Positions 35,064 to 43,995 of a stretch of DNA of 64,000 bases are shown one piece after another; the stretch's first letter is position 1, and every line of letters begins with the position of its first letter. The position numbers and the translations under genes are program-made. The notes beneath the pieces are model-generated. The model made no database searches. It worked only from the letters and a program-made list of their open reading frames with translations, and was not told the DNA's origin. The stretch comes from Mesorhizobium ciceri WSM4083 (GTDB taxonomy: Bacteria; Pseudomonadota; Alphaproteobacteria; Rhizobiales; Rhizobiaceae). The DNA lies in NCBI RefSeq assembly GCF_000519305.1, contig NZ_JAFG01000013.1, positions 26,589 through 90,588 of the forward strand, written 5' to 3'.

Positions 35064-36496
35064 CAGATGACCTCCATTTCGTCGGCAAGCGAGAATGCCT
35101 GCGCCCTTTTCAGCGTCAGGGAGACGATCGCCATCGCCCTTCTTTCATTCGCAGCCTCCGAGTAGCAGCGCAGTTCCGGGGCGTTGCCGGAAGGCCGCAC
35201 ATGCACGATCTCGCCGGTAAGCATCTGCGCTCTCAGGCCATCGGTTTCGTCGACTTCAACAACTGTCCCGAGGGGAGCAAGAAAGCGCTGTAGCGTGGCC
35301 CGGCTTTCCAGGCGATCCATCAATCTGCGCGAACACTGGGTGGGGAAGTTTTGAAGGCGTTCACTCGCGCATACAGGAAGCTTCCAAAGCCCGCGCAGTC
35401 GCGACAGCTTCATGTTTGTGGACGCCATGGTGCTGAGGACGGCCAGGATCGGGAGGAATGAGTCCCGCGTCGGCAGCGCGGTCAATGTCTTTCCGTTCAC
35501 TATGCAGTCCGACCCTAGCAGAACACCGCCATTGGCCTCAAAACCGACAACGATGCTGCCGGCACGCTGCGCCGCTTGCATGGCTTCAATGACAAACGGA
35601 GACCCGACCTTCGTCCTCAGGACCTCGAAACCGAAAGCGTGCGAAATTCCCGAGTTGGAGGTCACCGGCGTCACGATTGTGTCCGCCTTCAAGAACATAG
35701 CAGTGGCGAGCCCAACCAGGTCGCCGCGAAACAGATCGCCTCTCTCGTCCGCGATAAGAGGCCGATCGGCGTCCGCATCCGTCGACACGATGGCGTCGAG
35801 ACCGAATCCGCGGACCCATTTCTTTAATCTTGCAATTGTCGCTGCGTCCACGGCTTCCGTATCGACAGGCAGGAAGCTTTCGGTTTTCCCGAGGGCGACC
35901 ACGCTGGCACCGAGCGATCGAAGAACCTCTACCAACAGTTCCGCCGCGACCGAACTGTGCTCGTAGACACCAAGTCTCATACCGGAAAGGGATTCCGGCT
36001 CCAGCATATCAATGGCGCGCTCTCGATAGGCGGCGATCGCTTCTTCATGGCGCCCAGGCGATGACGTTCCCACAGGGCCCGGTGGCAAGCGATAGGCATT
36101 TGATCTTTCGGCTACGAAGCGCGTGATCGCGGCCTCATCGGCCTTGCTGATTTCACCATTCGGGCCATAGAATTTGATGCCGTTGCGATCGGCTGGAATG
36201 TGCGATCCGGTGACCATAAGGGCCGCCGCACCGTATCTGCGCGCATATAGTGCCAGGGCAGGCGTGGGTATGGCGCCGCAATCGACCGGCTGGAAGCCGT
36301 TTGCCGCCAACCCCGCCACGCAATTGTTGACTATGGCCTGACTGCTGTCACGGAGATCGCGCCCTATGAAGACCGACCTATTCGGCTGAATCCAGCTCGA
36401 AACCAGACGCCACGCGAACGCTTCGGCATAAAGTCCACTGGCCTGGCCCACCAATTCCGAAGCCAAACCTCGAACGCCGCTTGACCCGAATTTCAT
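35063..36496 (-). CDS. noeK: Phosphomannomutase (NoeK-like)
   Basis: A 477-residue alpha-D-phosphohexomutase. KFGSSGVRGLASELVGQAS opens the protein, the phosphoserine loop is MVTGSHIPADRNGIKFYGPN, the metal loop is STDADADRPLIADERG, and the sugar loop appears at GFEANGGVLLGSD. The C-terminal phosphate-binding part has VHVRPSGNAPELRCYSEA. It converts mannose-6-phosphate to mannose-1-phosphate for NoeJ. It is the first gene of the noeK-noeJ unit, 100 bp downstream of a good nod box. Confidence 0.83.
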   Translation of the reverse strand: MKFGSSGVRGLASELVGQASGLYAEAFAWRLVSSWIQPNRSVFIGRDLRDSSQAIVNNCVAGLAANGFQPVDCGAIPTPALALYARRYGAAALMVTGSHIPADRNGIKFYGPNGEISKADEAAITRFVAERSNAYRLPPGPVGTSSPGRHEEAIAAYRERAIDMLEPESLSGMRLGVYEHSSVAAELLVEVLRSLGASVVALGKTESFLPVDTEAVDAATIARLKKWVRGFGLDAIVSTDADADRPLIADERGDLFRGDLVGLATAMFLKADTIVTPVTSNSGISHAFGFEVLRTKVGSPFVIEAMQAAQRAGSIVVGFEANGGVLLGSDCIVNGKTLTALPTRDSFLPILAVLSTMASTNMKLSRLRGLWKLPVCASERLQNFPTQCSRRLMDRLESRATLQRFLAPLGTVVEVDETDGLRAQMLTGEIVHVRPSGNAPELRCYSEAANERRAMAIVSLTLKRAQAFSLADEMEVI

Positions 36497-36596
36497 GATT
36501 TCGCTTTGCTGGTGAGTGGCACGCTCATCTGATGATCATGGCAGTTGAGTCGATCGGTCACTGCCTGTCGGGGGTTCGCTATGCCGCATCATGACA

Positions 36597-36644
36597 GGTC
36601 GGTAAATTTGATTGTTTGGATGGAATGCATCCATGGCATGGATG
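36597..36644 (-). promoter_or_regulatory. Nod box upstream of noeK
   Basis: On the minus strand it reads CATCCATGCCATGGATGC, then ATCCAAACAATCAAATTT and ACCGACC. This contains the canonical core ATCCAAACAATC and the paired CATCCAT/TGGATG block. It lies about 100 bp upstream of noeK in the correct orientation for NodD-activated transcription of noeK-noeJ. Confidence 0.88.
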
Positions 36645-37145
36645 GTGTCCAGGAAGCTGTCGCGGTCAGGCGCGGCACAATCCTGCGAGATCGTGTCCTT
36701 GGGAGTGGATGCTATGGGGCGAGCGGCGAGAGTGTGGCATCCTTCGCTGTCTCAACCACCATCAGAAGGAGGCGTCCCATGTCGCAATCTTTTGTCGAGA
36801 GCCGGACCCTCCGACGCGGTGGACGACGGTGACACAAAGGAGGCGAACCACTGCTCCGGGGAGATTTTCAACTATCTGAGGAGCAACCAGCACGGCCGGA
36901 GAGTCGTGGATGAACTGGGCCATTACAAATCTTGGAGCAGTTCTGCCGGACAGCCGCCTTGGCGAAGGGTACGCGGGATGAGGCTGGAAAGATGATCGAT
37001 AGAATCCAAACGGCACGACAGCGCCGCCACGGAGTTTAAGGTGTGCACACTACAGATCCCCTGCGGCGCAAGGAATCTGCCAGGCCTGTATTCCAGGTTG
37101 GTGGCGGTTGCTCGCGTAAACTTGAGCTGCTCTCGAAGTGCTCGT
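36645..37145. other. 501 bp without a confident gene
   Basis: A plus-strand frame contains GEIFNYLRSNQHGRRVVDEL near 36860-36920 but has no clear start or family; nothing else was recognised. Confidence 0.45.
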
Positions 37146-38105
37146 CTATCTGATCGAAGCGGGTGCCAATGCCCTCGAAAGGCTGGCCTCACCGCGGCCG
37201 TAAGTCGCCGGATTGTAATTGACGAGGGTGTCGGTCCTCGCGGTATCCAGCAACTGATTTCTGACCTGCGTCGGCGTTGCCGATGTGAACTTGCTGCCAA
37301 CGATGGCAGCATAGCCCGAAACCACAGGGGCCGCTTGAGACGTGCCGTGTAGGCCAGTCTTGTCACTCTCGACACCCACGGTCAGGAACTGGTTCTGCAC
37401 CTCCGGGTCTGAGCCGGCATAATTCGAATATGTGGCCAGCTCTGCCTTCCTCCCCGGAGTGCCATTGTGGTCGAGCGCACCCACAAATATTGCCGATGGC
37501 ATCCCGATCAGGCTGACAGCTAGTACATCGATATTCCCTTGGATCGGGGTACCTATTGCGATGCCATCGTTGCCGGCGCTCTTTGTGACGACGGCAGCAC
37601 CCGACCGGGCCGCATCGACAATCGACCGCTCGAGCGGGTACTGGCTCAGTGGCTCCATAAGTTCGTAGCTCAGATTAATGACATTGAGGTCGTCCTGCAG
37701 CCTGATCGAAGAATTGTCCAAATAGTCACGCTTGAACATGTTTGCACCAGGGGCCACCATGCCGGCACTTTCAGCGACCCATTCCCCGTGCCGCTGCATC
37801 TGCGTGCCGTGGCCGAGATCTCCCTCAAATCGGTTCTCTATCGTGAAGTCATCTACGACAGTTATCGATACGCCAGAACCGGTATAGCCTGCCGCCCACG
37901 CTTCACCAATATCCGGGCTCATCCAGCAAAACGTGCCGTCGGCGTTTTGTGGGCAGCGCGAGCTACTGCTTTCCGCGGCTGGAGTACCGGTCGTTCCTTT
38001 GCCGCTGACACCGGCATCGAGATCACCCGCGAAACCGGGTGCTGCCGACAGGCACGCTACAAGACCGAGAACGAAACCCACCGGGAACAATTGTGCTTTG
38101 GACAT
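37146..38105 (-). CDS. Exported subtilisin-like serine protease (S8)
   Basis: A 319-residue protein with a signal peptide (LFPVGFVLGLVACLSAAPGF, cleavage near AGD). The S8 catalytic triad is visible: Asp in VSITVVDDFT, His in DLGHGTQM, and Ser in GLHGTSQAAPVVSGYAA; the oxyanion Asn is in KSAGNDGIAI. The domain is small for the family, with no obvious propeptide or C-terminal extension. It would act in periplasm or outside the cell. AGGAGG precedes the ATG. The gene follows a small secreted protein (38166-38729) by 60 bp on the same strand, which may be a partner or chaperone. Confidence 0.9.
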   Translation of the reverse strand: MSKAQLFPVGFVLGLVACLSAAPGFAGDLDAGVSGKGTTGTPAAESSSSRCPQNADGTFCWMSPDIGEAWAAGYTGSGVSITVVDDFTIENRFEGDLGHGTQMQRHGEWVAESAGMVAPGANMFKRDYLDNSSIRLQDDLNVINLSYELMEPLSQYPLERSIVDAARSGAAVVTKSAGNDGIAIGTPIQGNIDVLAVSLIGMPSAIFVGALDHNGTPGRKAELATYSNYAGSDPEVQNQFLTVGVESDKTGLHGTSQAAPVVSGYAAIVGSKFTSATPTQVRNQLLDTARTDTLVNYNPATYGRGEASLSRALAPASIR

Positions 38106-38165
38106 CTAAACCTCCTGTCTAATTGTTCTTCATCAACGAACTTACGGCCTGGCCTTTTACCATCG

Positions 38166-38729
38166 CTAAAATTCACCCCTGAACCGAAGGTCGAGTTTCC
38201 ATCGGCTTGGCTCGAGGTTTGTCATGTATTTCAACGTATCCGAGGGCCGCAGTTGCGAGGCCGCCAGACGGCAATTCACTGCATGGACGCCGCCGACGGG
38301 GCCATAGTCAGCAATGCAAGGTCGTTCCGTCAGGTCCCCGCCCAAGATCGAACTGACGGTGAGAGAAAGTGTCGTGGACGGTGTCGGCCGTCTTTGCAGA
38401 ATAAAGCCGAGTTTCACACTTGGGTCGATTCGGACCTTTTCGGCACGCTGGCCGGTGCTGGCGCCCCACAGGAGACCGAAATCGTCCGACAGCTGCGTCA
38501 ACATTTCAAATCGCATGTCGGTCCAGCTGCTATGGTACCACTCGTCGAAAGACACCGGGGTGCCATCCGACAGCTCGTATCCGCCTTCTCCCAGACGTTT
38601 GGCGGCGGCAGTTAGCTCCGAACCCTGGTAAATGCCGACAAGGCTGGTCTCCTGTCCGTTCGCAGCCATCGCGGTGACGAAGAATGCCACGACGAACAGG
38701 CCAAAACCCGCCGCCAGCCGTATGCACAT
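38166..38729 (-). CDS. Small exported protein upstream of the subtilase
   Basis: A 187-residue protein from ATG 38729 (MCIRLAAGFG), with GGGAGTTGCAG upstream; a longer frame to 38825 lacks a site. A signal peptide (FGLFVVAFFVTAMAANGQE) precedes a mature part with DGTPVSFDEWYHSSWTDMRF, then LTQLSDDFGLLWGAST and VRIDPSVKLGFILQRRPT. The alternating pattern DFGLLWGASTG...LGFILQ suggests a beta-rich, perhaps outer-membrane-barrel fragment. I do not recognise the family. It is probably co-transcribed with the protease. Confidence 0.65.
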   Translation of the reverse strand: MCIRLAAGFGLFVVAFFVTAMAANGQETSLVGIYQGSELTAAAKRLGEGGYELSDGTPVSFDEWYHSSWTDMRFEMLTQLSDDFGLLWGASTGQRAEKVRIDPSVKLGFILQRRPTPSTTLSLTVSSILGGDLTERPCIADYGPVGGVHAVNCRLAASQLRPSDTLKYMTNLEPSRWKLDLRFRGEF

Positions 38730-39386
38730 CTGCAACTCCCATTGTTGGAGCCGCCAGTAAATTATGTACGATCGACAGTCTCGCCACATCTTCAAATCCT
38801 TCGGAGGTCCAATCCGCAGACACATGGCCGCCAGCGGACAGCGTGTTCACCTGCAACAAATTAGTGATCTCCAGTCCTTTGAATTTTGTCGATCCATCTC
38901 TTTGCTCTTCCTGGCAAGCAACTCCCGCCCCCTCTCAAGGGAATGCAGCAAAATTCATGCCTATGGAGAGGATGGCGCCAATGAAGGCGGTGTATATCTG
39001 CTTCCAGCGGCTTATCCAAAACCTGCAAGACGTCGGCCAACCAAGGCTGTGTCGTCAAACCGCCAAAGCCGACACAATTGTCGGATATCGCCGAGCACGC
39101 TGAGCCCGAACCCACCAAGAGCTTGCGCACAGGAACGCTCCCATCGCGCTCCGGCAAACGATTGGCTCGACTCGTACTGCCAGGGCTGACTTTCTTTGCT
39201 GCAACGCACGACGCCCATGGTCCTCGTACCACCCCAAGGCGAAGTGGCTTGTCGCCGCGCTTTTTCCAGGTCTCAAGCGCTAGCTCGGGCAGGAACCGTG
39301 CGAGGATGAGCTGGGCTATGATCAGCGCCGCCATGGCTTGCCCTGCAAGGCTCCGGTCTCGGAAAGTTGTTTGTGGAGTTTTGAAC
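38730..39386. other. 657 bp; doubtful 157-codon frame only
   Basis: A minus-strand frame (38861-39334) starts MAALIIAQLILARFLPELAL with an AGGG upstream, so a real N-terminus is possible, but the later part is Cys/Arg/His rich with no motif. It might be a decayed gene behind the dioxygenase gene. I leave it uncalled. Confidence 0.35.
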
Positions 39387-40571
39387 TCAGAGGATGACAG
39401 GTTCTCCGTGGAAGCGCCGGCGCGATGGCGGCGAAACGCCGAAGCCGACTTCCATCATCAGCCGTGGACTTCGCGCCGGCACCGTAGCCGTATGGAAGCC
39501 GAAGGGATCCTCGACGAACCCGAAACCGGCTCCGCCGGTGAGCGTGATGGGGTTCTGCTCGCCGTAAACGCTTAGAACCTCTTTGGCCGGACGGCCGAGG
39601 AGACAGCTCAATTGGTGCTTTAGGGGGCGGCGGTTGTGGCTGCCCCGGACAAAGACATGCGGGCCCGTGCTGCCATCGACAGGCGTCACATAGAAGAAGA
39701 ATTTCAGCATGCGCCAGTCGTCGAGGTTGAAATGATACTTGTCAGGCGAGGCAAAATTCTTGTCGAGATGCGAAACAGCAGCACTCGGAAAATTCCACCA
39801 GACGCGCGTTGTGGCCAGTTTCGCCTGTCCGCCGAGATAATGCGCGGCAATATCCAAAAGCAGTGGATCGCCCTGTATGGCGAGTACGGCGCTACAGCCG
39901 AGGACGCGCTCGAAATAGTGGCCGCTGAGCAACGCTCGGCCGAACCGAGCCTCAGCTTCCGCACGCTCGGTCGGCATGAATTCGAGACGGCGATCGAAGT
40001 TGCCGAAACAAGGCGTGCACCGGGCGAAGGCGGCGATGTCCTCATGGATTACCGTTGGCAGGACGAGCCCGGAAAAAATCCCATCCGACCGCAGCGCGCA
40101 GACAATGTCCTGGCGGCTGGCCCCGGCAAACATGGTGTTCCGAGATCTCTGCGACACTCGGACCGGCTTTGCACAACGCCAGTGCATTCTTCGGGCAGGC
40201 ATGGTGCGGGCGAGCACGAACATCGCCGGCCAGACCGGATTGTCGCGAATATGCGACAGACAGGTCGGAATGCGCCTGGCGATGCGGTACAGCATCGTGC
40301 CGTCTCGCATGATTGCATCGAGGGTCGCAGCGCTTGGTTTGCCGGAGCTCGTAGGAATCATCGGGGCCTTAGGTATGAATGCATCATCAACGAAACATGG
40401 ATTGTCACCCTTCGTCATTTTGCCCAGGCGCAATTTCCGCACCGAACGGACACCGAGGAATTGCCGGCCCACGCGGTGCGGGCGATTGACTGGCATGACC
40501 GCAAGCTTCCGCGCCGGCCAGAAGCCTATGCGCTCGCCCGTCAGGCTCATGCGCAGACGAGCGTTCTTCAC
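39387..40571 (-). CDS. Phytanoyl-CoA dioxygenase (PhyH)-like protein downstream of luxI
   Basis: Up to 394 residues from a GTG at 40571, 24 bp after the luxI stop; the PhyH-like domain begins around residue 160, so the true start may be further in (for example MTKGDNP or MLYRIARR). The core reads KYHFNLDDWRMLKFFFYVTP, VDGSTGPHVFVRGSHNRR and then VEDPFGFHTATVP. Intact PhyH enzymes have HxD and a distal His for Fe(II) and use 2-oxoglutarate; here the first site reads HFN, so iron binding is uncertain. The position suggests co-transcription with the AHL synthase and perhaps modification of its acyl product. Confidence 0.7.
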   Translation of the reverse strand: MKNARLRMSLTGERIGFWPARKLAVMPVNRPHRVGRQFLGVRSVRKLRLGKMTKGDNPCFVDDAFIPKAPMIPTSSGKPSAATLDAIMRDGTMLYRIARRIPTCLSHIRDNPVWPAMFVLARTMPARRMHWRCAKPVRVSQRSRNTMFAGASRQDIVCALRSDGIFSGLVLPTVIHEDIAAFARCTPCFGNFDRRLEFMPTERAEAEARFGRALLSGHYFERVLGCSAVLAIQGDPLLLDIAAHYLGGQAKLATTRVWWNFPSAAVSHLDKNFASPDKYHFNLDDWRMLKFFFYVTPVDGSTGPHVFVRGSHNRRPLKHQLSCLLGRPAKEVLSVYGEQNPITLTGGAGFGFVEDPFGFHTATVPARSPRLMMEVGFGVSPPSRRRFHGEPVIL

Positions 40572-40595
40572 GGCCTGGATATCCCGTAATCGGCG

Positions 40596-41228
40596 CTATG
40601 CCGATGTTCCGAGTACCGGTTTCCACAATACCGGCCCGTTCAGGCGTCCCCTCCAGCGCACTCGCAAAAGGCTGGCGTGAGAAATCTCGAGAAAGCCGGC
40701 CACCGCTTCCGTGTTGCCGACGGTCCTGGGCCGTCCGATGCGCGACAAGGGCCAGGTTGCCAGGCGAAGGATTCGTTCCATGCGGATGTCGGTTACCGTC
40801 ACGATCCCGGTCAACTTGCTGGCCAAGCCGAACTCGATCATGCCGGCGAACAGCTCGTAGGTTGCTTGAGCCAGCCCACCCGCGGCTTTCGGCGCTGATG
40901 GAGGGAAATCAAGCGCGAAACGACTGCTCTCCCATATGTCGGGAGCCGAAGGGACAACCTCACCGTCAAGAAGCGTCGGGAATGTATCGCGCAACATTGT
41001 GGGTCCGGTGCTGGGCAAGAGGCGGACGCAACCGTGAATTCGCCAATCGGCTCCCTTGAGCAGCAGATAGACAGGTCCCAAGGCGTCAAATGCGTCTGTT
41101 TCCATTTCGTCTTCGGTCTGAACGTCCCAATCGAGCCTTTCCTTGAAAACCCGATATCTGAGCCCGTGCATCTCTTTGAGTTCGCCCGCGAACTCGCCGT
41201 GGCGGTCCGGCGTTATCAGCTGCATCAT
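40596..41228 (-). CDS. traI: Acyl-homoserine-lactone synthase (LuxI/TraI family)
   Basis: A 210-residue protein from ATG 41228 (MMQLITP) with GGAGAGGACGA before it. Conserved LuxI features: MHGLRYRVFKERLDWDVQ (the RxxxFK..L.W box), TDAFDALGPVYLLL, VRLLPSTGPTMLRDTFP, WESSRFALDFPP and VTVTDIRMERILRLATWP. It makes an AHL signal from SAM and acyl-ACP. A lux box lies 62 bp upstream, between the luxR stop and this start, so the receptor encoded upstream probably activates it. I use traI by analogy with ICE quorum sensing; it could equally be an mrtI-type gene. Confidence 0.92.
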   Translation of the reverse strand: MMQLITPDRHGEFAGELKEMHGLRYRVFKERLDWDVQTEDEMETDAFDALGPVYLLLKGADWRIHGCVRLLPSTGPTMLRDTFPTLLDGEVVPSAPDIWESSRFALDFPPSAPKAAGGLAQATYELFAGMIEFGLASKLTGIVTVTDIRMERILRLATWPLSRIGRPRTVGNTEAVAGFLEISHASLLRVRWRGRLNGPVLWKPVLGTSA

Positions 41229-41289
41229 TCGTCCTCTCCGTGCGGGATGTGTTTCCGCAATCGAAGGACAAAGGCGAAAGCGAAGCAGC

Positions 41290-41305
41290 CTGTAGACGTT
41301 TACAG
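41290..41305. promoter_or_regulatory. lux-type box upstream of luxI
   Basis: CTGTAGACGTTTACAG is an imperfect palindrome with CTGTA/TACAG arms, immediately after the luxR stop codon and 62 bp before luxI. Position and sequence fit an AHL-receptor binding site driving signal synthesis. Confidence 0.7.
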
Positions 41306-42031
41306 CTATCCTGGCGGAAGCATGCAAGCAGCCATCCGTGCAACAGCCTGGTTGATTGTTCGGACACGAAGCTTTGCCTTGGCATTTTCCAGATGGAAGG
41401 TCACCGTGCGCCGTGAGATGCCGAGGATTTGACTGACATCCCAGGCCGACTTGCCGCGCGCCGCCCATTTCAGGCACTCGAATTCTCGCGGGGTGAGCGT
41501 CACGCCGTCCACCACCCGATCGGCCACAAGCCTGCTACGGGCATGGATGTGGAAGTTGATCGCCACCAGCTGCAAGGCTTTTTCGTAGCGTGTCAGTGAC
41601 CGCAAAAGAGACGGACTGGACTGGTCGGATGCCAGGGTCAGCGCAGCAAACCTGCCACGATGATCGTGCATGGACATCGTCAATCCGCCGCGAATGCCAA
41701 ACTGAGCTGCTTTTTCCAGAATTTGCTGCTGTGAGGTCGTCAGACGCGGCCGGTCTCGATCCAGCGTCCAATCAAAAGTACCCCATCCTTGCAGCCCGCG
41801 CAGGATCACCGGGTCAACGGTGTGGTAGCGCTGTTGCAGATAGTGTGATGTCCAGGATGAAGGGTAGTTCGAGATCAATCGCGGCGTGTCGCCGCTGGCG
41901 GATGGGTGAGTGAAATAGGCGAACAGCGGAAAACCGAAACCGGCCGCGGCGGAGGCCATTGCCTCACGCAGGTCAACAGCATCGGCACTTGCAAAGAGTT
42001 GCTCGACGAAATCTTCAAATACGCGATGCAT
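41306..42031 (-). CDS. traR: LuxR/TraR-family quorum-sensing regulator
   Basis: A 241-residue protein. The autoinducer-binding domain has YPSSWTSHYLQQRYHTVDPV, which supplies the conserved Trp, Tyr and Asp that contact AHL, and GIRGGLTMSMHDHRGRFAAL. The C-terminal GerE-type helix-turn-helix is LTPREFECLKWAARGKSAWD, then VSQILGISRRTVTFHLENAK. It probably binds the lux box in front of luxI and is itself subject to the antiactivator of the QseM type encoded at 19319-19570. It lies 93 bp downstream of panC on the same strand; whether it has its own promoter in that gap is not clear. Confidence 0.92.
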   Translation of the reverse strand: MHRVFEDFVEQLFASADAVDLREAMASAAAGFGFPLFAYFTHPSASGDTPRLISNYPSSWTSHYLQQRYHTVDPVILRGLQGWGTFDWTLDRDRPRLTTSQQQILEKAAQFGIRGGLTMSMHDHRGRFAALTLASDQSSPSLLRSLTRYEKALQLVAINFHIHARSRLVADRVVDGVTLTPREFECLKWAARGKSAWDVSQILGISRRTVTFHLENAKAKLRVRTINQAVARMAACMLPPG

Positions 42032-42124
42032 CTGTGCCTGCGTACCTCAATAGCTGGTGTTCCATGCCAGGGGTGGGCCTTGGGAGTCCTGTTTATGGCG
42101 CGTGGCTCAGCGCGGCCACCCTCG

Positions 42125-42988
42125 CTAATTCGTTGAACCAATCGGTGGTGTCGTGACGTTGTCGATGAGCCGTGTGTCGCCGAGCCAAGCAGCAACAAGC
42201 AAGCGTGCCGGGCGGTCGATGCTTGTCATCGGTTGTAGATCGGCCTCGCCGCGAAGTTCCAGGTATTCGACCTCGCGATAGCCTGCAGCCAAAATTGCCC
42301 GGCGCGCTTCAGCAAGCGTTGGCAAGACCGGCGAGCCGCGCATGAGCCGCTCAGCCGTGTCGAGCAGGACGGAAGCCAGCTTCGGGGCAACAGCTCGCTG
42401 CGCTGGAGAAAGCCGGCTATTGCGTGACGACAGTGCAAGCCCATCGGCTTCGCGGACCGTCGGGCAGGCGACAACGGCAATCGGAATATCCAAATCCCGG
42501 ACCATGCGCCTGACAAGCTGAAGCTGCTGAAAGTCCTTTTCACCAAAAAACGCGAAGTCAGCCCCGGTCTGCAGGAAGAGCTTGGCAACGACGGTCGCCA
42601 CGCCATCGAAATGGCCCGGACGGAAGGCACCGCACAGGCCCTCGCTGACATGCGACACCGAAACGGTCGTGGCGAAGCCCGCCGGATACATCTGCTGTGC
42701 ATCCGGCACATAGAGCAGATGGGCGCCCAGCGGCGAGAGCTTTGCAGCATCTTCATTTTCCGTCCGGGGATAGGCGGCAAGGTCGACGGCACTGTTGAAC
42801 TGCTTGGGGTTGACGAACAGCGTCACGATTACCCGCTCGGCCTTCTGAAGCGCGGCACGCACGAGGCTCAGATGTCCTTCGTGCAAGGCCCCCATGGTCG
42901 GCACGATGGCGACACTGGCACCCGAGCAACGCCATCCCGCAACAACATTGCGGAGCTCGGCAACGGTTCGAACGATCGGCACGCTCAA
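42125..42988 (-). CDS. panC: Pantothenate synthetase PanC
   Basis: A 287-residue ATP-dependent ligase joining pantoate and beta-alanine. The nucleotide-binding HIGH-type signature is PTMGALHEGHLSLVRAALQ; VFVNPKQFN-type sequence, LCGAFRPGHFDGVATVVAKL, FFGEKDFQQLQLVRRMVRDL and LSSRNSRLSP follow. Length is normal. It overlaps panB by 4 bp (ATGA). Pan genes on symbiosis replicons are known in rhizobia. There is no panD, so beta-alanine must come from elsewhere. Confidence 0.95.
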   Translation of the reverse strand: MSVPIVRTVAELRNVVAGWRCSGASVAIVPTMGALHEGHLSLVRAALQKAERVIVTLFVNPKQFNSAVDLAAYPRTENEDAAKLSPLGAHLLYVPDAQQMYPAGFATTVSVSHVSEGLCGAFRPGHFDGVATVVAKLFLQTGADFAFFGEKDFQQLQLVRRMVRDLDIPIAVVACPTVREADGLALSSRNSRLSPAQRAVAPKLASVLLDTAERLMRGSPVLPTLAEARRAILAAGYREVEYLELRGEADLQPMTSIDRPARLLVAAWLGDTRLIDNVTTPPIGSTN

Positions 42989-43821
42989 GCGACGGCTCCG
43001 GTCTTCAACGCGTTGGCATAGAGATGCTCTGCCGCGGGAAAGCGTCGTTGTCTCACATCGGCGGCGTATGCGGTGATCGCCGCTTCGGCCTGATCACCGA
43101 GTTCGGCGTAGCGCTTGACGAATTTCGGCCGGAAAGAAGTAAACAGGCCGAGCATGTCGTCGCTCACCAGGATCTGGCCATCGCAGGCTGGCGAGGCGCC
43201 AATGCCGATGGTGGGGATGGCGATCTCTGCGGTGATGCGGCGTGCGAGCGGCTCGGGTACTTTCTCCAGCACCACCGCGAAGGCGCCGGCCTCTGTGACT
43301 GCAAAAGCATCGCGCCTGATCCGCTCGGCATCGTCTCCCCGCCCCTGGACACGGTAGCCACCGGAAATGTTGACCGCCTGCGGGGTCAGGCCGACATGGG
43401 CCATGACAGGCACGCCGCGGGCGGCGAGGAAGCGAATCGTCTCGGCCATGGTCTGGCCGCCCTCGAGCTTCACCGCTGCACAACCGGTTTCTGCGATGAT
43501 GCGAGCCGCACTGCGGAAGGCCTGCTCGGGTGTCTCTTCGTAGGAACCAAACGGCAGGTCGACGACCATCAGCGCGTTTTGTAGGCCGCGGCGCACGGCC
43601 TGGCCGTGCATGATCATCATCTCGAGGCTGACTCCCAGCGTCGAGGGCAGCCCATGCAGTATCATGCCGACGCTGTCACCGACGAGAATAATGTCGCAGT
43701 GCCGATCGGCCAGCCTGGCGACCGGGGTCGTATAGGCTGTGAGGCAGACGAGTGGGGCCTGGCCTTTGCGCGAGCGAATATCCGGTGGCGTAATTGCCTT
43801 CGCATCACCTGTTGCGCTCAA
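42985..43821 (-). CDS. panB: 3-methyl-2-oxobutanoate hydroxymethyltransferase PanB
   Basis: A 278-residue TIM-barrel enzyme using 5,10-methylene-THF to form ketopantoate. CDIILVGDSVGMILHGLPST, then VVDLPFGSYEET, AVKLEGG, MAHVGLTPQAVN, and ITAEIAIPTIGIGASPACDG are all family motifs. GGAGG precedes the ATG at 43821. It is the first gene of panBC and reads away from nadQ; the 174-bp gap between them holds both promoters. Confidence 0.95.
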   Translation of the reverse strand: MSATGDAKAITPPDIRSRKGQAPLVCLTAYTTPVARLADRHCDIILVGDSVGMILHGLPSTLGVSLEMMIMHGQAVRRGLQNALMVVDLPFGSYEETPEQAFRSAARIIAETGCAAVKLEGGQTMAETIRFLAARGVPVMAHVGLTPQAVNISGGYRVQGRGDDAERIRRDAFAVTEAGAFAVVLEKVPEPLARRITAEIAIPTIGIGASPACDGQILVSDDMLGLFTSFRPKFVKRYAELGDQAEAAITAYAADVRQRRFPAAEHLYANALKTGAVA

Positions 43822-43922
43822 TTCAGGCCTCCTTCCGCAGCGTTACCACCCGCGCGAGTCGCGTTTGGCATATTTTTGTGCAAGTGCGAAGAGATAAAAA
43901 ACTGATCTCTAACCGCGTGGTG

Positions 43923-43950
43923 TTGACCTGCGGCCACTCACGCTTACACT
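43923..43950 (+). promoter_or_regulatory. Candidate nadQ promoter
   Basis: TTGACC (43923-43928) and TACACT (43945-43950) with a 16-bp spacer lie 45 bp before nadQ. A small palindrome CTAAATCGATTAG follows directly and might be an operator. Confidence 0.4.
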
Positions 43951-43995
43951 AAATCGATTAGAGCCCGCCGAGCGGGGGCAACCACGTTCGCGAAT

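Noticed and set aside
37539..38615. 358-codon plus-strand open frame
   Set aside because: Antisense to the subtilase and its partner gene, which have signal peptides and catalytic motifs.
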